From NCBI GenBank assembly GCA_009929275.1, contig SAAW01000009.1:1-41220 (forward strand): a stretch of DNA of 41,220 nt, written 5' to 3'. Below, in pieces: positions 30,932 through 40,746 of the stretch. The notes beneath the pieces are model-generated. The model saw only the letters and a list, made by a program, of their open reading frames with translations, was not told the DNA's origin and searched no databases. Origin of the DNA: Clostridia bacterium (GTDB lineage Bacteria; Bacillota; Clostridia; Christensenellales; UBA1242). Each line of letters opens with the position of its first letter. The first letter of the stretch is position 1. The position numbers were made by a program, and so were the translations under genes.

Positions 30932-33900
30932 TTGAACTTTAAGAAGATAGAACTTGCAGGCTTTAAGTCTTTTGCAGATAGGCTGGAAATTAAATTTGAC
31001 ACGGGAATCACAGGGATTGTCGGTCCAAATGGTTGCGGAAAGAGCAATGTTTCCGATGCAATCAGGTGGGTTCTTGGTGAACAAAGCACAAAACTTTTGC
31101 GTAGCAGTAATATGCAAGAAGTCATTTTTAATGGCACAGAAAAAAGAAAGAGTATGTCATTTTGTGAAGTCTCGCTTTTTTTTGACAACATAAACAGAAT
31201 GTTTGACCTCAATTTCGACGAAGTTGCTTTCACAAGGAAACTCTATCGATCTGGCGAAAGCGAATATCTCATAAACGGAACTCCATGCCGAATGAAAGAT
31301 ATTGTGAATGCTCTTCACGATTCTGGCATTGGCAAAGAAGGATATTCAATCATCGGGCAAGGCAAAGTGGAAGAAATCATCAGTGCGAAGCCTGAAAATA
31401 GGCGTGCAATCTTTGAAGAAGCAGCAGGGATTGCCAAATTTAAGCAACGTAAAATTGAAGCAGAACGCAAACTTGAACGCACAGAGGAGAATTTGAACAG
31501 GGCTCGTGACGTTCTTGCAGAGCAGGAAAAACAACTTGGACCCCTCAAAAAACAGAGCGAAAATGCAAAGTTTTTTCTTGAATATAAAGAACAACTCAAA
31601 ACTCTTGAAGTGAATGTTTATATCAATCAATTTGACAATATCAGCGATATGAAGAAAACAATTCAAACGAAGATTGACGGCTTTGATGAAGAACTGAATT
31701 TGAAACAAACTAATCTCAATATTGTTAATGACGCTTATGAAAACAAAATGACAGAAGTTTCCCAAATTGACAGTACTCTACAAGGTTTAAACGACCAAAT
31801 CCTCACTCTTACTGTCGACCTTGAAAAACGCGCGGGCGAGACGAACGTTATGAGGGAAAGACTCAAATTTTTGTCGGACGAGAGAGAAAATCTCAAACAA
31901 GACTATGAAAAAGAAATTTTAAACAAAAACAACACCATTTTGCTCCTTGAAAATTGTGAAAGAGCAAGGGCTGAAAAGCAGAAATTTTATAAAGATGTTT
32001 GCTATAAACTTGGAGATATCACTCAAAAATACCTCAAAATTGTGGACGAACTCACAGGGGCAGAAGACGAAACGACAAAAAAACAAAAAGAAATGATTTT
32101 TGAACTATCAAAATTCACCGATGTTAAGTCCAATATTTCTGCTTTGAATGCACAAAAAGAGGCATATCAAAACAGTATTACAGAACTTGACGTCAAGATT
32201 AAGGCTTTGCAGACTAAATTAAACGAAAAACAAGACACTCTCTTGGTTGTTACAAAAAATGCAAGAGATGCCGAAGATAGTTTTGAAAAAATGAAACTTG
32301 AAAGCGAAAAAACGCAGTCGAAAATTGTTGAAATTCAAAATCAAATCAAAGAAAATTCATTTAAAATTAATCAAAACACTTCTAATATTGAAATCCTTAA
32401 AAACAGAAAAAAAGTGCTGGAAGATATGCAAAAAGACTTTGATGGGTTTAACTATTCCGTTAAACGCCTTATGCAAGACAGCAAGTCACAAGTGGCACTT
32501 CAAAAGAGAATTATTGGGCTTGTTGCGTCGTGTATGAATGTCCCCAACGGCTATGAGACCGCCATTGAAGTTGCTCTCGGCGGGGCTGTGCAAAATGTCA
32601 TTACTCAAAATGAAGAAGACGCTGATTTTTTGATTAAATATTTAAAGCAAAACAATTTAGGCAGGGCGACTTTTTTGCCAATATCTTCAATGAAAGTGAG
32701 ATGTCTTTCAAATGAAGAAATGTCGATTGTTAGGAGATACAAAGCCTGTGGCGTCGCTTCGGACATTGTGAAATATGACTCGTCACTTCGTGTTATTTTT
32801 GAAAGTTTGCTTGCTAGAACCGTTGTTGTGGAGAGTGTGGAAAAGGCGATTGCACTTGCCAGACAGACGAATTTTTCTTTTAAGATTGTCACTTTGGACG
32901 GTGAAGTTTTCTCCACACAAGGCTCAATCACTGGCGGGAGCAAAAAGGCAATCACTTCAAATCTTCTTATGAGAACGGGCGAAATTGACAACCTTTCTGT
33001 GCAAATTTCAAAGATAACAAACAGCCTTGCAGAATATAAATCTTTGGAGCAAAATCTTGAAAACAAACTTGCCAACCTTTTGCAAGAAAGCGAAATTTTG
33101 TCGCAAAAAGTTGTGAAAGAACAGGTGGAGAATGCCAAACAATCCCAAAACCTTGAACAACTAAGCATTTATGTGGAAGAACTGGATAAAGAAAGGATTT
33201 TGACAAGTCAGGAAAGAATTAATTATGCCACCAAAATTGAAGTCATTTCAAACGCTTTGTCAAACAGTGATAAAAATGTTTTTTCACAAGACATTGGCAA
33301 CGAAAAGATTGAAAGTAGCCAAAAAATATTTAACAAATTAAGGCAAGAAAGAGATGTTTTGCAAGAAAAACTCACTGAGATTAAGATTGAAAAGACGACT
33401 TTGGAAGGAGAGATTTCAAATCTTGAAAGTGAATTTACTCGCCTCGATGAGAGCATAAAACAGATTAATTTTTCAATAATTGAAATAAAGCATAACCTTG
33501 AAAAAGTGGAAGACAATTTGTCGAGTGCCAAAGAAATTGTGAGTGCAAAACTTGACGAAGTGGACGACACGGGCATTAGGGAAAAGATTTTAAAAGCAAA
33601 GGAAAAATTGTTCAAACTTGATGAAAATAAGAAAACTCTTCAAATTGAAATCAAAAAACTTGACGAAAGCAAAGCACAATTGATGACGGAAATTAATGCC
33701 GTGCAGGAAAAGAAATATCAGCAGACTTCAAATCTTACAAAAGTGGACACAGACATTGAGACGATGCAAGAAAAAATCTATGAAGATTACGAACTTGTCT
33801 ATTCGTCTTGTATTCCACTTAGAGTGGAAAATTTTGACGTCAAGCAAGGAATGATTGAGATTAACAGACTTAAAAAAGACATTGCAAAACTTGGCTACAT

Positions 33901-34543
33901 AAATGTCAATGCCATTGAAGATTGCAAAGATCTTATGGAAAGATATGAAGTTTTGAGTGCTCAATCGCAAGACCTCACCACTGCAAAAGAGGATTTAACA
34001 AAAATTATTAAAGACCTTTCAACTGAAATGATAAGCCGTTTTAACAACGAATTTGCTAAAATTCAAGTCAACTTTTCAAAGACTTTCAGGGAACTTTTTG
34101 GTGGCGGAAATGCGAAACTTGAACTCACCGAGAGTGAAGATCCACTTGAAGCAGGTGTGGAAATTATCGCTGAACCACCGGGAAAGAAACTCCAAAGCAT
34201 CACACTTTTAAGCGGTGGAGAAAAAGCTTTGACGGCAATTGCCATTTTGTTTGCAATTTTAAGGCTTCGACCAATGCCATTTTGCTTGTTAGATGAGATT
34301 GAAGCGGCTCTTGACGACTCAAATGTCACGCGTTTTGCACAATATTTAAAAAACTTTTCTAAAGAAACGCAATTCATTGTTATCACTCACAGAAAACCAA
34401 CAATGATGCTTGCCGACTCGCTTTATGGAGTCACAATGGAAGAGCCGGGTGTTTCAAAGATTGTGTCTGTTAAACTTGAAGAGGCAATCAAAGCCTCCAG
34501 TGAAGAAGAAAAACAAAAAGAAAAAAAGTTAATTAATTTTTAA
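30932..34543 (+). CDS. smc: Chromosome segregation ATPase SMC
   Basis: Core of the bacterial condensin. The N-terminal head has Walker A in GPNGCGKSNVSDAIRWVLGE (about residues 31-50). Long coiled coils flank a hinge at about 515-640 (GYETAIEVALGGAVQNVI, then TLDGEVFSTQGSITGGS). The C-terminal head has the ABC signature LSGGEKALTAIAILFA and Walker B with FCLLDEIEAALDDSN. Length 1203 is normal. The start is TTG 30932 after AAGGAAG. It follows rnc and precedes ftsY, as in B. subtilis. The scpA and scpB partners are not in the window. Confidence 0.97.
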   Translation: MNFKKIELAGFKSFADRLEIKFDTGITGIVGPNGCGKSNVSDAIRWVLGEQSTKLLRSSNMQEVIFNGTEKRKSMSFCEVSLFFDNINRMFDLNFDEVAFTRKLYRSGESEYLINGTPCRMKDIVNALHDSGIGKEGYSIIGQGKVEEIISAKPENRRAIFEEAAGIAKFKQRKIEAERKLERTEENLNRARDVLAEQEKQLGPLKKQSENAKFFLEYKEQLKTLEVNVYINQFDNISDMKKTIQTKIDGFDEELNLKQTNLNIVNDAYENKMTEVSQIDSTLQGLNDQILTLTVDLEKRAGETNVMRERLKFLSDERENLKQDYEKEILNKNNTILLLENCERARAEKQKFYKDVCYKLGDITQKYLKIVDELTGAEDETTKKQKEMIFELSKFTDVKSNISALNAQKEAYQNSITELDVKIKALQTKLNEKQDTLLVVTKNARDAEDSFEKMKLESEKTQSKIVEIQNQIKENSFKINQNTSNIEILKNRKKVLEDMQKDFDGFNYSVKRLMQDSKSQVALQKRIIGLVASCMNVPNGYETAIEVALGGAVQNVITQNEEDADFLIKYLKQNNLGRATFLPISSMKVRCLSNEEMSIVRRYKACGVASDIVKYDSSLRVIFESLLARTVVVESVEKAIALARQTNFSFKIVTLDGEVFSTQGSITGGSKKAITSNLLMRTGEIDNLSVQISKITNSLAEYKSLEQNLENKLANLLQESEILSQKVVKEQVENAKQSQNLEQLSIYVEELDKERILTSQERINYATKIEVISNALSNSDKNVFSQDIGNEKIESSQKIFNKLRQERDVLQEKLTEIKIEKTTLEGEISNLESEFTRLDESIKQINFSIIEIKHNLEKVEDNLSSAKEIVSAKLDEVDDTGIREKILKAKEKLFKLDENKKTLQIEIKKLDESKAQLMTEINAVQEKKYQQTSNLTKVDTDIETMQEKIYEDYELVYSSCIPLRVENFDVKQGMIEINRLKKDIAKLGYINVNAIEDCKDLMERYEVLSAQSQDLTTAKEDLTKIIKDLSTEMISRFNNEFAKIQVNFSKTFRELFGGGNAKLELTESEDPLEAGVEIIAEPPGKKLQSITLLSGGEKALTAIAILFAILRLRPMPFCLLDEIEAALDDSNVTRFAQYLKNFSKETQFIVITHRKPTMMLADSLYGVTMEEPGVSKIVSVKLEEAIKASSEEEKQKEKKLINF

Positions 34544-34557
34544 AAAGGAGAAAAAAA

Positions 34558-35454
34558 GTGGGACTTTTCAGTTCGATAAAAAAAGGCTTGAAAAAAACAA
34601 AAGATGCTTTTTTAAGCAAACTTAATGCTGTTTTTCATGGCACAGACGTTTCAAGCGACTTTTATGAAGACCTTGAATGTGCGCTTGTCAGTTCAGACAT
34701 TGGGGTGAAGACATCTCAGGAAATTATTAAACGACTTAAAGAAAGGCTTGTTGAAAAGCATATTGTTAGGCAAGAATTCGCTAGAATTGAACTTAAAAAT
34801 ATTTTAAAAGAAATTTTAGACGAAGCCCCAAGAGAACCCTATAAATTTCCACTTATCATCACAGTTGTTGGTGTGAATGGCGTGGGCAAAACAACCACAA
34901 TTGGCAAACTTGCCAAATATTTTAATAATCAAAATAAATCTGTTATGCTTGTGGCGGGCGACACTTTCAGAGCAGGTGCAATCGAACAACTCACCGAATG
35001 GTCAAAGCGTGCCGATGTTAAGATTGTGAAACACAAAGAGGGAGCCGAGGCTTCAGCGGTTGTTTTTGACGGCATCGCCAGTGCAAAAGCGAAAAAATGC
35101 GATGTTTTAATCATCGACACGGCAGGAAGGCTTCACACAAAGGTTAATCTTATGGAAGAACTCAGAAAGATGGGCAGAATTGCAAAGCGAGAGTGGAGCG
35201 AAGCGTCTTTTTTAAACCTAATCGTTTTGGACGCGACAATCGGGCAGAATTCCATTGTCCAAATCAATGCATTTAAAGACGCCGTTGGAATAGACGGCAT
35301 TGTTCTTACAAAACTTGATGGAACGAGCAAAGGGGGCATTGTCTTCCCAATCATACAAGAACTGAAAGTGCCTATTTATTATATTGGTGTGGGCGAAGGG
35401 GTGGACGATCTTGAAGAATTTGACAGCAAAAGTTTTATTGAAAGCATCATTTAA
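34558..35454 (+). CDS. ftsY: Signal recognition particle receptor FtsY
   Basis: GTPase that docks SRP-ribosome complexes at the membrane. The N domain is followed by the G domain with GVNGVGKTTTIGKLAKYF (G1), DTFRAGAIEQL, DTAGRLHTK (G3) and TKLDGTSKGG (G4/G5). Length 298 is the short Firmicutes form without a long acidic A domain. The start is GTG 34558 after AAAGGAG. A strong terminator follows, separating it from ylxM-ffh. Confidence 0.96.
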   Translation: MGLFSSIKKGLKKTKDAFLSKLNAVFHGTDVSSDFYEDLECALVSSDIGVKTSQEIIKRLKERLVEKHIVRQEFARIELKNILKEILDEAPREPYKFPLIITVVGVNGVGKTTTIGKLAKYFNNQNKSVMLVAGDTFRAGAIEQLTEWSKRADVKIVKHKEGAEASAVVFDGIASAKAKKCDVLIIDTAGRLHTKVNLMEELRKMGRIAKREWSEASFLNLIVLDATIGQNSIVQINAFKDAVGIDGIVLTKLDGTSKGGIVFPIIQELKVPIYYIGVGEGVDDLEEFDSKSFIESII

Positions 35455-35477
35455 AAAGAAAAATAATAAAAAATGCG

Positions 35478-35516
35478 ACTTTGTAAAGTAATTTTACTTT
35501 ACAAAGTGTTTTTTTT
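35478..35516 (+). terminator. Strong terminator after ftsY
   Basis: ACTTTGTAAAGTAA (35478-35491) and TTACTTTACAAAGT (35494-35507) form a 14-bp perfect stem followed by G and eight T. It is the longest intrinsic terminator stem noted in the window. Confidence 0.9.
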
Positions 35517-35542
35517 AGTGTAATATAGTTTTATTGTAAAAT
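35514..35542 (+). promoter_or_regulatory. Weak candidate promoter of ylxM-ffh
   Basis: TTTAGT at 35514-35519 and TAAAAT at 35537-35542 with a 17-nt spacer and an extended TG. The -35 overlaps the terminator T-run. The call is tentative. Confidence 0.35.
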
Positions 35543-35613
35543 ATTGTTAGATAAAATTAGTGCGTTTTAGAAATTTTTGCAATGTTTTTTTTGAATTTGT
35601 TTGGAGGAATATT

Positions 35614-35949
35614 TTGGAGATTAAAAACAATTTAAGATTGAGTTTACTTTTTGATATTTATGGAAAATTATTAACCGAAAAGCAAATTTCTGTTTTAAAA
35701 GATTTTTTGGATTTTGACTTTTCTCTCAGCGAGATTGCCGAGGCGAACAGCACTTCAAGGCAATCTGTTAATGACCTTGTGAAAAGAAGTCTTAAAACCC
35801 TTGAAGATTATGAAGTAAAACTTCAAATTCTTGAAAAGTTTGAGAAAATTAAACTTCACATAAGCATTTGTTCCCATCTTCTTTCAGAGCAAATTGTTCC
35901 AAAATATGAAATTTCTTGTGAACTTAATAAACTTTTGGAGGTGTTGTGA
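35614..35949 (+). CDS. ylxM: YlxM family HTH protein
   Basis: A 111-residue protein with the family pattern LLFDIYGKLLTEKQ (residues about 10-23), then a helix-turn-helix FSLSEIAEANSTSRQSVNDL and a C-terminal helical segment. The family occurs immediately before ffh in many Firmicutes and is thought to bind or modulate the SRP or its RNA. The start is TTG 35614 because TTGGAGG lies 6 nt upstream; an earlier in-frame start lacks support. ffh follows after 1 nt. Confidence 0.88.
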   Translation: MEIKNNLRLSLLFDIYGKLLTEKQISVLKDFLDFDFSLSEIAEANSTSRQSVNDLVKRSLKTLEDYEVKLQILEKFEKIKLHISICSHLLSEQIVPKYEISCELNKLLEVL

Positions 35950-35950
35950 A

Positions 35951-37264
35951 ATGGCTATGTTTTCAAACTTATCTTTAAGACTAAACCACATTTTTTCTCA
36001 CTTGACGAATCGTGGCAAACTTACTGAATTTGAAATCAAAGAAGCAATGAGGGAAATCCGAGTGGCTCTTTTGGAAGCCGATGTCAACTTTTTGGTGGCG
36101 AAGAATTTTGTGCAAAGAGTGAGCGAAAAAGCAATTGGACAGCAAGTTTTAACAAGTTTGACGCCGGGACAACAAGTGATTAAGATTGTGAATGAAGAAC
36201 TCGTTTCTCTGCTTGGCAAAACTGGTGCAAAACTCGAAGTTTCCAGCAAACTCCCAACGGTGATTATGCTTTGCGGACTGCAAGGAAGTGGAAAAACCAC
36301 AATGTGTGGGAAACTTTCAATGCTCCTTAAAGGTCAGGGCAAAAAACCTCTCCTCGTCGCGTGTGACATCTATCGTCCTGCGGCAATAGAGCAACTCAAA
36401 GTCGTGGGCAAAAATGTCTCTGTGGAAGTGTTTGAGAAAGGCACACAAAATGTTGTGAAAACTTGCAAACAAGCCATTGACTATGCAAACAAAAAAATGC
36501 TTGACACTGTCATAATTGACACTGCGGGCAGACTTTCAATCAACAAGGAACTTATGGACGAACTCCTTGAGATTAAGAAAAATATTAACCCAACAGAAGT
36601 GCTTTTGGTCGTTGACGCTATGAACGGGCAAGAGTCGGTGAATGTGGCGAAGTCGTTTGACGACGACATAAGCCTCACAGGTGTTATCCTCACAAAACTT
36701 GACGGCGATACCCGTGGTGGAGCAGCCTTGTCTATCAGCGAAGTTGTCAAAAAGCCCATCAAATTTTGTGGAATTGGCGAGAAAATGGGCGATATTGAAG
36801 CCTTTTATCCCGACAGAATGGCATCTCGCATTTTGGGAATGGGCGATGTTCTAACTCTCATCGAAAAGGCTCAAAGTGCCGTGAGTGAAGAAGAATCTAA
36901 GCAACTTGAAAAGAAGTTCAGGGAGAGCAGTTTCACTTTTGATGACTATCTCGAGCAAATGGACAAAGTGAACAAAATGGGCAACATAAACGACCTTTTG
37001 AATATGATTCCCGGAATGAGTGGAAAAATGAAAGGAATGAATGTTGACGAAGGCGAACTTTTAAGAAATAAGGCAATCATTCAGAGTATGACAAAAAGGG
37101 AAAGGCGAAATCCCGAACTCATTAAAGGCACAAACAAAAAGAGAATTGCCAGCGGAAGTGGCACTCAAATCCAAGATGTGAACAGACTTTTAAAACAATT
37201 TGAACAATCCAAACTGATGATGAAACAGATGAAAAATGGCAAAATGAAAAGGTTTGGATTTTAA
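35951..37264 (+). CDS. ffh: Signal recognition particle protein Ffh
   Basis: SRP54-type GTPase that binds signal peptides and 4.5S/6S SRP RNA. The N domain (MREIRVALLEADVNF), G1 GLQGSGKTTMCGKL, DIYRPAAIEQL, DTAGRLSINKELMDEL and TKLDGDTRGGAALS are present. A methionine-rich M domain follows with NMIPGMSGKMKGM and QMKNGKMKRFGF at the end. Length 437. ATG 35951 follows TTGGAGGTG, which lies in the ylxM end, so translation is coupled. The SRP RNA gene was not recognised in this window. Confidence 0.97.
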   Translation: MAMFSNLSLRLNHIFSHLTNRGKLTEFEIKEAMREIRVALLEADVNFLVAKNFVQRVSEKAIGQQVLTSLTPGQQVIKIVNEELVSLLGKTGAKLEVSSKLPTVIMLCGLQGSGKTTMCGKLSMLLKGQGKKPLLVACDIYRPAAIEQLKVVGKNVSVEVFEKGTQNVVKTCKQAIDYANKKMLDTVIIDTAGRLSINKELMDELLEIKKNINPTEVLLVVDAMNGQESVNVAKSFDDDISLTGVILTKLDGDTRGGAALSISEVVKKPIKFCGIGEKMGDIEAFYPDRMASRILGMGDVLTLIEKAQSAVSEEESKQLEKKFRESSFTFDDYLEQMDKVNKMGNINDLLNMIPGMSGKMKGMNVDEGELLRNKAIIQSMTKRERRNPELIKGTNKKRIASGSGTQIQDVNRLLKQFEQSKLMMKQMKNGKMKRFGF

Positions 37265-37355
37265 ACAAGTTTTTTATTATTTTTTTGAAAGAAATCTACT
37301 ATATTCTTTTTAAAAAAATTTGTATACAAAAATAAAAAAAAGGAGAAAAAACAAA

Positions 37356-37661
37356 ATGGCAGTGAAAATTAGACTAACTAGAATGGGGGACAAAAAGAGT
37401 CCTTTCTATCGAATTGTCGTGGCAGATTCAAGAACAAGCAGAGATGGAAAAGTCATTGAGTCATTGGGATTTTATAACCCACTAATCGAAAATGACAACC
37501 TTAAACTTGACCTTGAAAAGACTGCAAAATGGCTTGCAAATGGCGCACAACCAACCGAGACCGCAAGAACACTTCTTGTCAGAGCAGGTGCAGTGAAAGA
37601 CGCAGCCCACTTTACAAGCAAGAAAATTGTCCCAAAAAAGAAAGATGTTAAAAAGGCATAA
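37356..37661 (+). CDS. rpsP: Ribosomal protein S16
   Basis: Small-subunit protein starting [20 protein letters not shown] with [20 protein letters not shown] next. Length is 101. The ATG at 37356 follows AAAGGAG at 8 nt; an upstream in-frame start is not used because it has no site and adds a Lys-rich stretch not found in the family. It leads the khpA-rimM-trmD set. Confidence 0.97.
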   Translation: MAVKIRLTRMGDKKSPFYRIVVADSRTSRDGKVIESLGFYNPLIENDNLKLDLEKTAKWLANGAQPTETARTLLVRAGAVKDAAHFTSKKIVPKKKDVKKA

Positions 37662-37686
37662 ATCACAAATTTAATAGGAGAAAAAA

Positions 37687-37914
37687 ATGGAAGAATTATT
37701 GAAATTTATTGTGAATGCCTTGGTTGATGACAAAGACTCTGTGAAAATTGCCAAAAAAGAAGAAGAGCATGCTGTGATTTTTGAGGTGAGTGTTGCAGAG
37801 AATGAAGTCGGAAAGATTATTGGAAAAAATGGCAAAATTGCTCAAGCAATCCGATTTATTTTGCATTCGGCATCGCACGACGATGATAAAAAATATATTC
37901 TAAAAATAAAATAG
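37687..37914 (+). CDS. khpA: KH-domain RNA-binding protein KhpA
   Basis: A 75-residue KH protein with VGKIIGKNGKIAQAIRFIL, containing the GxxG loop (GKNG). Homologues (KhpA/YlqC) pair with KhpB and bind RNAs that influence cell division and elongation. Position between rpsP and rimM is the usual one. The site AGGAG precedes the ATG. Confidence 0.92.
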   Translation: MEELLKFIVNALVDDKDSVKIAKKEEEHAVIFEVSVAENEVGKIIGKNGKIAQAIRFILHSASHDDDKKYILKIK

Positions 37915-37920
37915 AAAATT

Positions 37921-38409
37921 ATGATTGAAATTGCAAAAGTTTTAAAACCTCAGGGACTTCAAGGAGAAATTAAGGTTGAATGTTTTACACACGACCTTGA
38001 TTTTTGGCGCAGTTTGAAAAATGTTGTTATATTGAATGAAAACTTTGAAGTGAAAAGCGTGAGATTTTACAAAGATTTTGGCTATTTGACACTTTCAAAA
38101 ATGGACACTATTGAAAAAGTGGAAAAATTTAGAAATAAGATTATTTTTGCAGACGAGAAAAATCTTCAAACTGACGATGACGAATTTTTGATTGGAGACC
38201 TTGAAAGTTGCGAAATGGTGGACGAAAACGGGAAGTTTGTGGGAGTTATTGAAAGTGTGGAAAAATATCCAACCGTGGACATTATAAATTATATGGTCGG
38301 TGGGGCGAGGAGAAGTTTTCCTTTCCTTAAAAAAGTTATAAAAAAAGTTGACATTAAAAACAAAAAGTTGATTGTTTTTAAAGAAAGACTTGACGAGGTG
38401 GCGATATGA
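37921..38409 (+). CDS. rimM: Ribosome maturation factor RimM
   Basis: Binds S19 during 30S head assembly. EIAKVLKPQGLQGEIKVEC is the family start, the first beta domain ends near residue 85, and the PRC domain follows with DLESCEMVDENGKFVGVIE. Length 162. No clear ribosome binding site is seen; the ATG is 6 nt after the khpA stop, so coupling is likely. Its stop overlaps trmD (ATGA). Confidence 0.92.
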   Translation: MIEIAKVLKPQGLQGEIKVECFTHDLDFWRSLKNVVILNENFEVKSVRFYKDFGYLTLSKMDTIEKVEKFRNKIIFADEKNLQTDDDEFLIGDLESCEMVDENGKFVGVIESVEKYPTVDIINYMVGGARRSFPFLKKVIKKVDIKNKKLIVFKERLDEVAI

Positions 38410-39110
38410 AAATTGACATCTTAACTCTTTTCCCAGAAATGTTTGATGCCCTTAATCACAGCATTTTAAAACGCGCTCAAAATAATGATTTGCTTGAAAT
38501 TAAGACGCATAACATAAGAGATTTTTCGCTTGATAACAACAAGCGATGTGACGATTATTCATATGGCGGTGGAGCGGGAATGATTATGACTCCACAGCCT
38601 CTTTTTGACACCATTAAAAGTGTGAAAAATGAGCAAAGTTATGTCATATATTTTTCACCAAAAGGGAATGTTTTGACGCAGAGAAAAGTGGAAGAACTTG
38701 CAAAAAATAAGAAGAATTTGGTGCTTATTTGCGGACATTATGAGGGCATTGATGAGAGAATTATCTCTCTTTGTGTCGACGAGGAAATCTCCATTGGCGA
38801 CTATGTTTTGACAGGCGGAGAAATTCCTGCAATGGTGCTTGTTGACGCTGTGGCGAGATATATTCCAAATGTTCTTGGAAACGAAAACGCGACAAATATG
38901 GAGAGTTTTTCACAAAATTTGCTCGAATATCCTCAATATACAAGACCAAGTGAGTTCCAAAATGAGAAAGTCCCTCAGGTGCTTCTTGACGGAAATCATA
39001 AGGAAGTGGACAAATGGCGAATGGAAAAAATGATTGAAATAACAAAAAAGAGGCGTCCTGATTTGTTTAGGAAATGGAAAAAAAAACAATCTTCTCAAAA
39101 AGTTAAATAA
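38406..39110 (+). CDS. trmD: tRNA (guanine-37-N1) methyltransferase
   Basis: SAM-dependent methylation of G37 in tRNAs reading CNN codons, which keeps the reading frame. KIDILTLFPEMFDALNHSIL starts the protein. DYSYGGGAGMIMTPQPLFD, the knot region ICGHYEGIDERI and EISIGDYVLTGGEIPAMV are all present. Length 234. Its start overlaps rimM. rplS, which normally follows, is absent from the next 90 nt, and rbgA comes next. Confidence 0.97.
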   Translation: MKIDILTLFPEMFDALNHSILKRAQNNDLLEIKTHNIRDFSLDNNKRCDDYSYGGGAGMIMTPQPLFDTIKSVKNEQSYVIYFSPKGNVLTQRKVEELAKNKKNLVLICGHYEGIDERIISLCVDEEISIGDYVLTGGEIPAMVLVDAVARYIPNVLGNENATNMESFSQNLLEYPQYTRPSEFQNEKVPQVLLDGNHKEVDKWRMEKMIEITKKRRPDLFRKWKKKQSSQKVK

Positions 39111-39200
39111 AATTTTACTTTAAAATTGTTTGTCAAAAACATAAATTTAGAAAAAATTTACATATTATTAGCACCAAAATAAGACAAAAAAGGGGTAAAA

Positions 39201-40031
39201 ATGGTTATACAATGGTTTCCGGGGCATATGACAAAGGCTCTTAGAGAAATGGAAAAAGAAATGAAAAACATTGACATTGTTTTCTATTTGCTTGATGCAA
39301 GAGCACCTCTTTCGTGCTTTAACCCAAAACTTACACAAGTTGCAAAAAACAAGAAAATTATTTATATTTTAAATAAAGCGGACTTGGTGGACGAAAAAGA
39401 TATAACGCGTTTTAAAAGTATTCTTCAAAAGCAAAATGCAGATGTTGTGGCACTTAACAGCACTCAATCAAACTCGGGCAAAGTGCTTTTTTTGAGTGCG
39501 AAAAAACTCCTCGAAGAAAAAGTGGAACTTAAAAAATCAAAAGGTATCAATTACTCAATTAAGGTAATGGTTGTTGGCGTTCCTAATGTTGGGAAAAGCA
39601 CTCTTATAAACAATATGTGTGGGTTCTCAAAGACGACCACTGGCGACAGACCTGGTGTGACAAGAGGCAAACAGTGGGTGACGACGAAAGAGGGTTTTTT
39701 ACTCCTCGACACCCCCGGCACTCTTTGGCCTTCGTTTGAGGAAGAAAGAATTGGGAAAAATTTGGCATACATTGGGAGTATTAAAGATGAACTTTTGGAC
39801 GACCTTGCTTTCTATTTTATCAAAGATATTGTTAAAAAGTATGGCGATTTGCTGGAAAAAAGATATGACATAAAAATTGAAGATAACTGCGAAATTTTGG
39901 ATATTTTAGAAAAAATTTGCACAAGTAGAAATTGTCTACTTAAAAACAATGAACTCGACTATGACAGGTGTGGGCGAATGATTATTGACGATTTTAGGAA
40001 AGGAAGACTTGGCAAAATTGTGCTTGATTGA
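39201..40031 (+). CDS. rbgA: Ribosome biogenesis GTPase RbgA/YlqF
   Basis: Circularly permuted GTPase for late 50S assembly. IQWFPGHMTKALREMEKEM opens the protein and YLLDARAPLSCFNP follows. G4 (ILNKADLVDE) precedes G1 (VGVPNVGKSTLINNM), and G3 reads LLDTPGTLWPSF, as expected for the permuted order. Length 276. The ATG follows AAAAGGGG. It keeps the rbgA-rnhB-yraN order of many Firmicutes. Confidence 0.95.
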   Translation: MVIQWFPGHMTKALREMEKEMKNIDIVFYLLDARAPLSCFNPKLTQVAKNKKIIYILNKADLVDEKDITRFKSILQKQNADVVALNSTQSNSGKVLFLSAKKLLEEKVELKKSKGINYSIKVMVVGVPNVGKSTLINNMCGFSKTTTGDRPGVTRGKQWVTTKEGFLLLDTPGTLWPSFEEERIGKNLAYIGSIKDELLDDLAFYFIKDIVKKYGDLLEKRYDIKIEDNCEILDILEKICTSRNCLLKNNELDYDRCGRMIIDDFRKGRLGKIVLD

Positions 40032-40118
40032 CACAAAATTAAGCAAAAATGGGGCTAAAATGTCTTCTTATTGTCTTTGTTTGCAAGAGTTTTGAAAAGA
40101 ATAAAGGGGTTTGCAAAA

Positions 40119-40709
40119 ATGTTTGATTATGAAAATAAATATAATCAATTTGGGCTTGTCGCTGGCATTGATGAGGCAGGGCGAGGGCCTTTGGCAGGGC
40201 CTGTGTGTTGTGCGTGTGTGATTATGCCACTTGAAAAAGAAGATTTGATTGAGGGCATTAACGACAGTAAAAAGTTGAGCGCAAAAAAACGAGATTTGCT
40301 TTTTGAAAAGATTATTGAAAAGGCGATTTCTTATAAAATCGTTTTGGTGGACGAAAAGAAAATTGATGAAATTAACATCTTAAACGCCACAAAACTTGGA
40401 ATGAAAAGGGCACTTGAAGGGCTGAGTGTTAAGCCTCAAACAGTGCTGATTGATGCGGTGAAGATTGACACAGAAATCTCGCAAGTGAACATAATTAGAG
40501 GTGACGCACTCAGTTATAACATTGCATCGGCGTCCATTTTGGCAAAGGTTTTTAGAGATAGATTTATGGGAGAAATGTCAAAAAAATTCCCCAATTATCA
40601 TTTTGAAAAACACAAGGGATATGGCACGAAAGAGCATATTGAACTGCTCAAAAAATTCGGCAAATGTGACATTCATAGAGATAGTTTTATTAAGCATTTT
40701 GTGGGGTAA
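40119..40709 (+). CDS. rnhB: Ribonuclease HII
   Basis: Removes RNA primers and single ribonucleotides from DNA. GIDEAGRGPLAGPV holds catalytic Asp18 and Glu19, INDSKKLSAKKR and IASASILAKVFRD follow, and HKGYGTKEH is the C-terminal motif. Length is 196. The ATG at 40119 is preferred because AAAGGGG lies 10 nt before it; an in-frame TTG 16 codons earlier has no site. yraN is 37 nt downstream. Confidence 0.94.
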   Translation: MFDYENKYNQFGLVAGIDEAGRGPLAGPVCCACVIMPLEKEDLIEGINDSKKLSAKKRDLLFEKIIEKAISYKIVLVDEKKIDEINILNATKLGMKRALEGLSVKPQTVLIDAVKIDTEISQVNIIRGDALSYNIASASILAKVFRDRFMGEMSKKFPNYHFEKHKGYGTKEHIELLKKFGKCDIHRDSFIKHFVG

Positions 40710-40746
40710 ACTTGGCAATTTTTTAAGTTTTTGAAAGGAGCGAGTT

